From IMG/VR virus record IMGVR_UViG_3300009425_000078, positions 1 to 26,681 of that record: 26,681 nucleotides of DNA; one strand, 5' to 3'. The position numbers were made by a program, and so were the translations under genes. The stretch is from a virus. Shown here piece after piece: positions 16,678-23,006 of this stretch. A model generated the notes under the pieces. That model saw nothing but the letters and a program-made list of their open reading frames with translations, was not told where the DNA came from and did not search any database. How positions within the stretch are numbered: the first letter of the stretch is position 1; the number at the start of each line of letters is the position of its first letter.

Positions 16678-16930
16678 GGATGTCTTCTTTTCTTAGAAGA
16701 AGATGCTGCGCACCCTCATGTTCCATTTCTACAGGGCTAGCAAAATCGCTGTAGCGGATGATATCCCCGTCAACAACTTCAGTAACATTCTTCCCTACGG
16801 CTATAACAAGGGCTTTTCTTTCTTTTACCTGTTGTGCTTCAGGTATGAATATAGCGGACGCTCCATATGTGCTCTTAGCTTCTACTTGTTTAACTAGAAG
16901 CCTATCGCCTGTGGGTATTATTTTTTCCAT
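16655..16930 (-). CDS. GroES-like co-chaperonin (Cpn10), 91 residues
   Basis: The sequence follows the Cpn10 plan: IIPTGDRLLVKQVE at the N-terminus, a mobile-loop region (AKSTYGASAIFIPEAQQ, about residues 18-34) whose hydrophobic AIFI would contact GroEL, then ALVIAVGKNV, a VVDGDIIRYSDFAS segment and the C-terminal LLLRKEDILAVI. At 91 residues it is near the bacterial GroES length (about 95). No GroEL gene is in the window, so it probably works with host GroEL, as T4 gp31 and similar phage proteins do, to fold a phage protein such as the capsid subunit; that target is inference. It is coupled by TAATG to the upstream gene and overlaps terL by 23 nt. Confidence 0.88.
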   Translation of the reverse strand: MEKIIPTGDRLLVKQVEAKSTYGASAIFIPEAQQVKERKALVIAVGKNVTEVVDGDIIRYSDFASPVEMEHEGAQHLLLRKEDILAVIVAI

Positions 16931-17448
16931 TATAGTTGATCATATGCTAAACCCAACCCACCACGAACTGTACTTTTTTGTTCTTCCTTCATGTCTTTAT
17001 AAGCTCCTTTAAATGATTGTCGTATTGCATCAAAGTTTTTTGCTGCACTAACTAGAGAATTAATATTACCATCTCTTCCATGCTCTATTTGAGTGTGTTC
17101 CATGTAGTGAGCAAGGTTATCAATCATGGCCTTAATACCTTTATATGCTCTTAACGTAGGCGTCTCATATAAAGCAGAGCATCTGTCTAAAGCATATCTT
17201 ATCTTAGGACATTCTAGATCTTCGTCCATACTAATCTCTCCTAGAATTATTTCTTCCTTGTCTTCCTCGGGAACATTAAAGAAAGGATTAATATCAGGAT
17301 CAGGGCACGTCATATAGAATATATACTTATAAACTTCAAGGTGTGTGTCAGGGTATGTTTCCATTATAGCTTTTAAAAACTTTAATGTATAACAATGCTC
17401 GGATGGTATTACCTTACTGTTCTGAACGTCGAATAGTTTTATAAGCAT
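16930..17448 (-). CDS. Conserved phage protein of unknown function, 172 residues
   Basis: No named domain. The N-terminal half is helical and contains SEHCYTLKFLKAIMETYPDT and YIFYMTCPDPDINPFFNVPE. The C-terminal half is helical, with a Tyr/Asp-rich section (RCSALYETPTLRAYKGIKAM, then HGRDGNINSLVSAAKNFDAI, and a basic SFKGAYKDMKEEQK segment). It is probably cytoplasmic and soluble. It is joined by TAATG to the nuclease gene upstream and to the GroES-like gene downstream, and sits just ahead of terL. This suggests a DNA-packaging or small-terminase-like role, which is inference only; no helix-turn-helix is obvious. Confidence 0.8.
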   Translation of the reverse strand: MLIKLFDVQNSKVIPSEHCYTLKFLKAIMETYPDTHLEVYKYIFYMTCPDPDINPFFNVPEEDKEEIILGEISMDEDLECPKIRYALDRCSALYETPTLRAYKGIKAMIDNLAHYMEHTQIEHGRDGNINSLVSAAKNFDAIRQSFKGAYKDMKEEQKSTVRGGLGLAYDQL

Positions 17449-18275
17449 TATTTATTATTGTTTAACCACGTTATTAAAGCTCTTACTTCTCTCCTTAGAT
17501 AGGGAAGCTCATACATTTTAAGATTTTTCAGCACAGGTTCTCCCTGTGCGTCATACTCAGTGATAGGGTATCCATATTTATCCACTCCTTTCTTTTTAAA
17601 GGTCACATGTTGAATAATTAACTTACCCGCCTTGAGTTTGGGATTATGCTTTAACATAATGTACATGTATAAACTTAACTGGATATTATAATGACTCAAG
17701 TTACAGTCATCCAAATGAGATAGAGGTTTATACATCTTAGAAGTTATTCCTTCCCAATTAGTATAACCTTTTTCTTTAATCTCTTTATTTGTCTTATAAT
17801 CTATAATATGAATTTTACCGTTTACTACAGTCACTAGATCAGCCTGCCCGCATATAGCTGCTGATTTCAAATAGGCAAAGTGTTCAGGATAAACACCCTC
17901 TTCTAGTTTTTGCACAGGTGCTATTTTAACTCCTGTACCATCAACAATAGGACGTATAATAGGAACCTCTACCCCTTCTCTTTCAATAGTACTAAAGTCT
18001 AATATGTTTTCCTCTCTTTGGTTATGATACCAGTTTCCCAGCTTAATAGCTCTGTCAGTTTCATTATCCCAAATATCTATGATCTCTTTAGGTTTAAGAC
18101 CATACCATTTAGATCTTTTATTCTTAGAAGATTTTTTAGCTTGAGCCTTAGCGTCAAACTTAGGCTTGAACTTACTAATGAAACTAGTCACACTAGTCCA
18201 TTCAATATTATCCTTGTCTAGATTTTCATCTATACTTTCATAACTATGCCCTTCTTCTTTGAATATTACAGCCAT
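17448..18275 (-). CDS. PD-(D/E)XK superfamily nuclease (RecB/Cas4-like exonuclease), 275 residues
   Basis: The motifs of the superfamily occur in order: GNWYHNQRE (motif I G--xH---E, His84 and Glu88), GQADLVTVVNGKIHIIDYKT (Asp146 and the catalytic D-x-K at Asp159/Lys161), and QLSLY (QxxxY, residues 199-203). The metal-binding residues Asp146, Asp159 and Lys161 are all present, so the enzyme should be active. The family includes phage recombination and repair exonucleases acting on DNA ends. The length is usual for single-domain phage members. It lies 2 nt after the frameshifted cysteine-cluster gene and is joined by TAATG to the next one. A role in genome replication, recombination or end processing is likely. 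Confidence 0.88.
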   Translation of the reverse strand: MAVIFKEEGHSYESIDENLDKDNIEWTSVTSFISKFKPKFDAKAQAKKSSKNKRSKWYGLKPKEIIDIWDNETDRAIKLGNWYHNQREENILDFSTIEREGVEVPIIRPIVDGTGVKIAPVQKLEEGVYPEHFAYLKSAAICGQADLVTVVNGKIHIIDYKTNKEIKEKGYTNWEGITSKMYKPLSHLDDCNLSHYNIQLSLYMYIMLKHNPKLKAGKLIIQHVTFKKKGVDKYGYPITEYDAQGEPVLKNLKMYELPYLRREVRALITWLNNNK

Positions 18276-18277
18276 GT

Positions 18278-18660
18278 TTATTTTTCTTTATCTGGGTCTT
18301 CCACCACAGTTTCTTTTAAGGCAGCCGTTCCTTTACCATCACGCAACTGCTCATGTAATTCTTTCTCGTCCTCCCTGTCCATAACAGCATCCCATTTTTT
18401 AGCATCCCCTGTCAGAGGACAAGATGCTGACAATGAACGTGTTTTAAAGGCAAGACTACAACACAAGCAGAGCAGCAGGGTTGTGTGCCAGGTGCAGCAC
18501 ACGACTTGCCCTCAGGATCCATGTTAGGACACTTCTGACATTCCTGCCACCTATAGCTTGCTATTTCCTCTATATAATCCTTTTTAAAGACGTTATTCTT
18601 TACACCTTCATATATTTGACCCATGTTCTTAAGGGCACCTAGTAGTTTACCTATTTTCAT
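18278..18660 (-). pseudogene. Cysteine-cluster phage protein with an apparent one-base frameshift
   Basis: The first frame starts at 18660 (MKIGKLLGALKNMGQIYEGV) and carries WQECQKCPNMDPEGKSC followed by QPCCSAC, then runs into a short unrelated tail and stops at 18412. The second frame, read from about 18461 to 18278, gives CSLAFKTRSLSASCPLTGD and an acidic helical end. Inserting one G at about 18461 turns TGTGTTGTAGT into TGT GGT TGT AGT and restores CGCSLAFK as one 127-residue frame covering the whole interval. The cysteines form a likely zinc-binding cluster. No slippery heptamer is seen at the junction, so this is either a real mutation, a sequencing error, or an unusual -1 shift. Its start overlaps the HU-like gene by 14 nt. 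Confidence 0.75.
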
Positions 18661-19030
18661 TACGCCAGTCTTTTTTTTCTTTTAGTTCAAGGGCTAATCT
18701 CTTAGCTGCTTTTTCAAATAATTCTATTTTTTCCTTTACAGGAACATGCGCATCATACCCTTTGTAAGTAGTCTTAGCCATGTTACCTAGGATGTCTTTG
18801 TTCCTTTTAATAGCATGGTCTAGTCTTGCCTTACGTAAGTTAAATGTTCCCAGATTGGGAATAAGTATTTTGCTATGGTCTAAACTTTCAAGATTCTTTC
18901 TAATCTTACCATAAAAGAAGCCAATGAGATCGTCAACTAGGTCAACGTGAACCTCACATTCGTCTGCTACAGGTTTAAAGAACTGTTTATAGTTTTTAGG
19001 GTTGAGTTTTATTTTTCTTTTACTCTCCAC
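18647..19030 (-). CDS. HU/IHF-like DNA-binding protein, 127 residues
   Basis: Helical N-terminus (YKQFFKPVADECEVHVDLVD, then DLIGFFYGKIRKNLESLDHS) leads into ILIPNLGTFNLRKARLDHAI (about residues 55-74), where the IPNLGTF-L turn matches the start of the HU/IHF saddle. The rest is a basic, helical extension. HU-family proteins bend and coat DNA; phage members act in replication, packaging or nucleoid condensation. Crystal-level features such as the intercalating proline on the DNA arms cannot be assigned with certainty. It overlaps the wHTH-like gene upstream by 11 nt and the cysteine-cluster gene downstream by 14 nt, so the three are translationally linked. Confidence 0.7.
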   Translation of the reverse strand: MESKRKIKLNPKNYKQFFKPVADECEVHVDLVDDLIGFFYGKIRKNLESLDHSKILIPNLGTFNLRKARLDHAIKRNKDILGNMAKTTYKGYDAHVPVKEKIELFEKAAKRLALELKEKKDWRNENR

Positions 19031-19373
19031 TACCTAATATTTTAAAGTCTAAGTAAATGTGACCTTCAGACTGAATCTTCATAATAGGGTTTAGCATAAT
19101 TTTCTTATTATTCCTTATAATGAGTTGCTTTTTCTTTGCCTTTTGCACAGCGTTTCTGCAAGACTGAGAGCTTTTAAAGATACCTTTTTCTGAGATAACT
19201 AAACAAAAGCCCGTAAGGCTTGTAGCTTTTAACTTTGCTAGTTCTGTAAGACAGTTAAGATCTGAAGCACTGATTTGAATATCATTCATAAAACAATAGG
19301 TCACAATCTGATACTTGATAACCTTTTCAAGAGTTACCTTAACTTTCTTATCTACTTTATTAACAACCGTCAT
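19020..19373 (-). CDS. Small winged-helix-like protein, 117 residues
   Basis: The layout suggests a winged helix-turn-helix. Helices occupy residues about 20-50 (YQIVTYCFMNDIQISASDLN, then CLTELAKLKATSLTG). Helix-turn-helix-like residues GIFKSSQSCRNAVQKAKKKQ lie at about 64-84, and the wing is LIIRNNKKIMLNP. The C-terminus has short strands (HIYLDFKIL). It is basic overall, consistent with nucleic-acid binding. It lies 51 nt after the proline-rich gene, behind a terminator-like hairpin, and its 3' end overlaps the HU-like gene by 11 nt. A transcriptional or replication-initiation role is possible. The call is structural pattern recognition, not a family match. Confidence 0.6.
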   Translation of the reverse strand: MTVVNKVDKKVKVTLEKVIKYQIVTYCFMNDIQISASDLNCLTELAKLKATSLTGFCLVISEKGIFKSSQSCRNAVQKAKKKQLIIRNNKKIMLNPIMKIQSEGHIYLDFKILGSGE

Positions 19374-19389
19374 AGCTTAAATAATTAAT

Positions 19390-19417
19390 GGGTCCTCTGC
19401 TGTTACACAGAAGACCC
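19390..19417 (-). terminator. Hairpin after the coiled-coil/proline-rich gene
   Basis: GGGTC (19390-19394) pairs with GACCC (19413-19417); after one mismatch TCTG pairs with CAGA around ctgttaca. On the minus strand it is followed by ATTAATTATTTAA rather than a pure T-run. It lies 8 nt past the stop at 19425, so it probably acts as a partial or full terminator. Confidence 0.65.
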
Positions 19418-19424
19418 TTTAATA

Positions 19425-19835
19425 TTACTCTTCTACGGTTTTAAGAGCTCTACGACGTGGGGGAGCTGCTTTACTGTCAACATCCCAGTCTGCACCAGCT
19501 GTTCCAACAAGAGGACCTACATTACCACCTTGTTTTTGTAGAGGGGGTTGTGCGGGCGCCTGTGGTCTTGGTGCAGGAGCTTGTCTCTGCTGTTGTGGAG
19601 CTTCCTTAGCTTCCTCAGGTTCTGCCATAGCTTGTGCTACAAACATCTGAGACTGTATACGCTCAGCGCGAGCTACTTCAATATCTTTTAAAACAACTTC
19701 ATACTCTAGCTGAACCTTCAGGTGAGTAAGTGATTCTTTGTAGTAAGCTGTAATTTCAGATCTCTTTTTTTCCATTTCTACTTTAGAAAGTTCGTCTGTG
19801 CTGGCATTTGCCTGTACATTGGTTTGTTTGTTCAT
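19425..19835 (-). CDS. Coiled-coil protein with Pro/Ala/Gln-rich tail, 136 residues
   Basis: Residues about 15-70 form a charged coiled coil (DELSKVEMEKKRSEITAYYK, then LKVQLEYEVVLKDIEVARAE and a basic RIQSQMFVAQAMA end). Residues about 75-105 are a disordered Pro/Ala/Gln tract (APAPRPQAPAQPPLQKQG), and the basic end is PPRRRALK. No enzyme motif is present. Coiled coil plus flexible linker plus basic tail suits an adaptor or minor scaffold protein. A TATCTTTG promoter element lies 30 nt upstream and a hairpin terminator follows, so it may be an independent, strongly expressed monocistronic unit. Function is unknown. Confidence 0.8.
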   Translation of the reverse strand: MNKQTNVQANASTDELSKVEMEKKRSEITAYYKESLTHLKVQLEYEVVLKDIEVARAERIQSQMFVAQAMAEPEEAKEAPQQQRQAPAPRPQAPAQPPLQKQGGNVGPLVGTAGADWDVDSKAAPPRRRALKTVEE

Positions 19836-19864
19836 CCTATTATGGTTTTATAATTAGTACATAA

Positions 19865-19872
19865 CAAAGATA
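19865..19872 (-). promoter_or_regulatory. Bacteroidota-type -7 element TATCTTTG
   Basis: The minus strand reads TATCTTTG, an exact match to the Bacteroidota primary-sigma consensus TAnnTTTG, 29 nt before the ATG at 19835. The preceding spacer is T-rich, but a clear -33 TTTG is not present. Confidence 0.6.
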
Positions 19873-19933
19873 CAAAAAAAGTTTAAATAAAAGAAGTTTA
19901 CGTCTTATTTTTTAAATTTTCCTTTTAGGTACA

Positions 19934-20602
19934 CTAGTATCCTGTTAACTTTTCAAGAACCTCATTTATAGCAGGGTGTCTATGATTGTCTTCTAACACT
20001 ACTTTATAAACGTGCTTTGAGTCTTTGATTTTTGCCACTTCATGTATGGCGCTGTAATTAGGATCCTTTAGGTCTATTTGCTGGTAGTCCCCACAGAATA
20101 TCATTATAGAGTTTGCGCCTAATCTACCTATAGCCATAGAAAACTGGCTTTTAGTTAGATTCTGAAACTCATCTATGATTACAATGCTATTATCAAATGT
20201 ACGACCCCTAAAGTGAGATAGAGATACTAGTTCTATCTCTTCCGCCTCCTCCATTTTTTGTATCTTATCTGCTTTATCATAAACTTTTCGCATGTTAGAT
20301 ATTATAGGAACAAGCCAAGGTTCCATCTTTTCCTTTTCACTACCTGGTAAAAACCCATTGTCTTCAGTAGCTACAGTAGGACGCGTAATAATTATTTTAT
20401 TATACTGACGCTTAAAGAACTGATCTAGAGCTATTTGTACTGCTAATAACGTTTTTCCACTTCCCGCTCTCCCTACAACAAAGTTAAAGGGATGCAATAG
20501 TATGTCACTTTTGGCCTTCTTCTGCTCTTCTGATAATGTTATCGAGAATCTCACAGATCCCTTTGGTGGCGTTTTCTTTTTGTTCTCTGTTGACATCGTC
20601 AT
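19934..20602 (-). CDS. phoH: PhoH-like ATPase, 222 residues
   Basis: A P-loop NTPase with Walker A GRAGSGKT (residues 44-51), a family motif region ITRPTVATEDNGFLPGSEKE (about 72-91), and Walker B IVIIDEFQNL (140-149), followed by FCGDYQQIDLKD. The PhoH family is frequent in marine phages; its role (RNA or nucleotide metabolism, stress-linked) is unresolved. The protein is a single ATPase domain without the extra N-terminal PIN domain found in some PhoH2 proteins. The first two Met codons are at 20602 and 20596; no later Met precedes the Walker A. The first 33 codons overlap the upstream gene out of frame. No Shine-Dalgarno is seen, suggesting translational coupling. Confidence 0.9.
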   Translation of the reverse strand: MTMSTENKKKTPPKGSVRFSITLSEEQKKAKSDILLHPFNFVVGRAGSGKTLLAVQIALDQFFKRQYNKIIITRPTVATEDNGFLPGSEKEKMEPWLVPIISNMRKVYDKADKIQKMEEAEEIELVSLSHFRGRTFDNSIVIIDEFQNLTKSQFSMAIGRLGANSIMIFCGDYQQIDLKDPNYSAIHEVAKIKDSKHVYKVVLEDNHRHPAINEVLEKLTGY

Positions 20603-20888
20603 TTACTAATGTTATTAAATCTCTAATTTCAATACACTTCTCAAATTCTTCTTCGTCTTCAAGAAAGTATAGCAAACTACTCAGGTCGTCTGTATTTGGA
20701 CCATTGTCCAAGTCATGCGCTACTAAGACTGATCCATTCTCTCCTAGAAGGTCTTCAAAGGATTGTTTGCCCGTGACTATCTCATACGAGTTTCTGAAAG
20801 CAGTAGATAGCAAACGGTTCTCTATCTCAAGCTGTTCAAACTCATCTCTCTCTTCGTATCCATCTAGAGGATCATTATACTCTTCCAT
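20505..20888 (-). CDS. Acidic small phage protein overlapping phoH, 127 residues
   Basis: The protein is strongly acidic and helical (MEEYNDPLDGYEERDEFEQL, then RNSYEIVTGKQSFEDLLGEN). The segment FLEDEEEFEKCIEIRDLITL at about residues 74-94 resembles the helical-hairpin UVR motif of UvrB/UvrC and small phage proteins, a resemblance that does not prove function. Its last 98 nt overlap phoH in another frame. It has a promoter-like TAACTTTG 18 nt upstream of the ATG, so it probably leads the phoH transcript. It may be a regulator or partner of the PhoH ATPase; function unknown. Confidence 0.7.
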   Translation of the reverse strand: MEEYNDPLDGYEERDEFEQLEIENRLLSTAFRNSYEIVTGKQSFEDLLGENGSVLVAHDLDNGPNTDDLSSLLYFLEDEEEFEKCIEIRDLITLVNDDVNREQKENATKGICEILDNIIRRAEEGQK

Positions 20889-20905
20889 AGCTTACTTTTT
20901 AGTTA

Positions 20906-20913
20906 CAAAGTTA
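20906..20913 (-). promoter_or_regulatory. Bacteroidota-type -7 element TAACTTTG
   Basis: The minus strand reads TAACTTTG (exact TAnnTTTG), 17 nt before the ATG at 20888. A TTG lies too close for a -33 box, so only the -7 half is supported. Immediately upstream is the short inverted repeat at 20918-20936. Confidence 0.55.
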
Positions 20914-20917
20914 TACC

Positions 20918-20936
20918 AGGATCAACATACGATCCT
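20918..20936. repeat. Inverted repeat AGGATC-n7-GATCCT
   Basis: AGGATC (20918-20923) and GATCCT (20931-20936) form a 6-bp perfect stem around 7 nt, 12 nt past the stop of the 685-residue gene and just before a promoter-like element. It could be a weak terminator or an operator. There is no T-run beyond the stem on the minus strand, which argues against a strong terminator. Confidence 0.45.
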
Positions 20937-20948
20937 AATTTATATTTA

Positions 20949-23006
20949 TTATTTTTTCCTTCCCCAATTAGAGGGACCTCCATGTTCTAAGCTCATTACG
21001 TTAGCAGTTGACATGTATGTTGCGTTATCCACAGTCTCTCCTTTACCTAGTTGATCTACTAAATCAAGCCATGTTTTATTAGGAGCCGCGGGAGGCATAG
21101 CGTTTTGTGAGCCCCCACCTTGGAATTTAGGACCTGTAGGAAATCCCGTAGTTTTTTCAATGACGCGTTTCAATCTGGTGTTATCCTTATTTTGCTTTAT
21201 TTTATCCTGTAATATTTTAATTGCTAGAGGACGCAGTTCAACAGGATTTACGTCTTTATATCTCTCTTCTTTTTGCAATGTCTTTATTATAGGAGCAATA
21301 GCTTTTTCTAGTTTCTGATCTTTCTGAAGGTCATTGTCAAACCATTTGTGATTAAATACAGGATCTATTCCTTGATCCATAAATAATTGTGCTCTTGGGA
21401 AAGCACCATATTGTTCCATAAATTTAGCATTTGGATTTTCTCCAAATACGCCTGACCAAGCATCTGATATTGGTTGCCCTTTTTGATGAAGAGCTCCTAG
21501 ACCTACGTCAATAGCATCAGGTACCATTAAACCTCTTGATAAACCTTTCCACAGCCAGGGGTGATTCAATACTTTTCCATATGGTATCTTACTATTTTTC
21601 AGAATGTTAGCTAAAGTATTACCTGCTTTATCATATCCTCCAGGTCCCTTAGTTCCATAAAGAGCCTCTCCTACAGCATCGAGTGCTTGAGGAATTTTTA
21701 ATTTTGATGCGTGTGCTAGAGGATTAAGTCTTGCTAATCCTTTAGGTGCTTCAGTTAACCATTTTCCTGTAGGTATAGATCCGGAAATAGCATCATATAT
21801 TTTCTTAGCTGCAGCTTCTCTTGATAATGCTTTATTAGCCTGCTTATATGTAACTAAAATATCACCTCCTTCATCTACAACTTGACCTGTCTTTAATAAT
21901 TCATCTACTTTAGAAAGAACATTTGTTTTCATATCAGCAAAACCCCCTCTAAATCCTTGTTCAACCGGACCTAGCTCAACATGTGGAACTATGTTTCCTC
22001 CTCTTATTCCAGAACGCCCTCCTATCCCTACACCTGTACCACTTACCGGATTATGCAGTCCTGTATTACCAAACATACCCGGTGTTTCAATCCACGGCTT
22101 ACCCATAACATTAAAAGGATTATGAACTGATAATCCCCCTCTAAATTTAGAACCATGGTTCCAAGAATACAAACCTGGACCCATGGCATGCATTCCACCT
22201 CGTGTTACTTCTTCTATTTGTTCATTATCTGCACGACCTAACCATGTTTGTAACTGTTGTGTATCATGCGCAGAAACTGTCGCACCAACAAACGGAGTTT
22301 TCATATTACCAGCCATTTCTATTCCTGTATATAGAAATCCTGGTGGTAAATTCATGTCACGAGTAACATTTGTTCCTGTAGCGTCTGCAAGTGAATTACC
22401 ATATCCTTTTAAATGAGCTGTATTAAATAGTAGACCAGCGCCAGGTCCTGTAGGATCAAGGTCTAACTCTAAACCAATACCCAGCGGATCAGAATATGGG
22501 AAATACCCTCTGAAGCCAGCTCCGGGGCCACCTGCTGATGTAAATGTAAACGTAGGCTCTACTCCTGTTCTATTTAATTCATTCATAAATGAGGTTTTGT
22601 ATTCCTCATTTATAACTTCTCCCGTTTCTGGATCTAATCTAGGAATATTAAATTTTTGTGGATTATGCATACCCAGCGCTTCAGTCCATCCTCCCGCTGC
22701 ATCTAAAGTAAACGGGTTTAAAGTACCGCTTTCACCTTGACCTAGGAAATTAGGATCTAGACCAACTCTAGGTAAGAAATTATCATATCTAGAGGGTGAT
22801 TGTGAAATAGCCCCCTGTTGCATAAGTCGTTGAACTAGCTGCGGATCAGCCACAGCTTCAGGTCCTGTATTACGGGGTACACCTTTTTTCTTTGCACCAT
22901 ATTTTGCTATTAACCCTTCCTCACTAAGCATGAAGTCAGGTGTCTCACTAAGAGATGTTCCTTTGGCTGTCTCTTTACCTTTTTGTGCCTTTCTTAATTT
23001 TTTCAT
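20949..23006 (-). CDS. Large virion-type protein with N-terminal LRKAQKG motif, 685 residues
   Basis: The protein begins MKKLRKAQKGKETAKGTSLS, matching the LPKAQ-G junction motifs of the upstream giant protein, and at about residue 50 has GPEAVADPQL, paralleling GYEAVADPEV there. Residues about 100-340 are Gly-rich with repeated strand-turn signatures (GFRGYFPYSDPLGIGLELDL, FRGGLSVHNPFNVMGKPW, GVGIGGRSGIRGGNIVPHVE), suggesting a beta-barrel or beta-helix type domain. The C-terminal third is helical (APIIKTLQKEERYKDVNPVE). It starts with an ATGA overlap of the upstream stop, so the two proteins are coupled. It is probably a minor capsid, ejection or tail component; I do not recognise a family. 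Confidence 0.8.
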   Translation of the reverse strand: MKKLRKAQKGKETAKGTSLSETPDFMLSEEGLIAKYGAKKKGVPRNTGPEAVADPQLVQRLMQQGAISQSPSRYDNFLPRVGLDPNFLGQGESGTLNPFTLDAAGGWTEALGMHNPQKFNIPRLDPETGEVINEEYKTSFMNELNRTGVEPTFTFTSAGGPGAGFRGYFPYSDPLGIGLELDLDPTGPGAGLLFNTAHLKGYGNSLADATGTNVTRDMNLPPGFLYTGIEMAGNMKTPFVGATVSAHDTQQLQTWLGRADNEQIEEVTRGGMHAMGPGLYSWNHGSKFRGGLSVHNPFNVMGKPWIETPGMFGNTGLHNPVSGTGVGIGGRSGIRGGNIVPHVELGPVEQGFRGGFADMKTNVLSKVDELLKTGQVVDEGGDILVTYKQANKALSREAAAKKIYDAISGSIPTGKWLTEAPKGLARLNPLAHASKLKIPQALDAVGEALYGTKGPGGYDKAGNTLANILKNSKIPYGKVLNHPWLWKGLSRGLMVPDAIDVGLGALHQKGQPISDAWSGVFGENPNAKFMEQYGAFPRAQLFMDQGIDPVFNHKWFDNDLQKDQKLEKAIAPIIKTLQKEERYKDVNPVELRPLAIKILQDKIKQNKDNTRLKRVIEKTTGFPTGPKFQGGGSQNAMPPAAPNKTWLDLVDQLGKGETVDNATYMSTANVMSLEHGGPSNWGRKK

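Noticed and set aside
18278-18502. A separate gene starting at ATG 18502
   Set aside because: The region between this ATG and CSLAFK is nonsense in that frame. The sequence is better explained as the 3' half of the frameshifted cysteine-cluster gene.
20536-21054. 172-codon plus-strand ORF across phoH and the acidic gene
   Set aside because: Ser-rich antisense shadow of two well-supported minus-strand genes, without a credible start context or motif.
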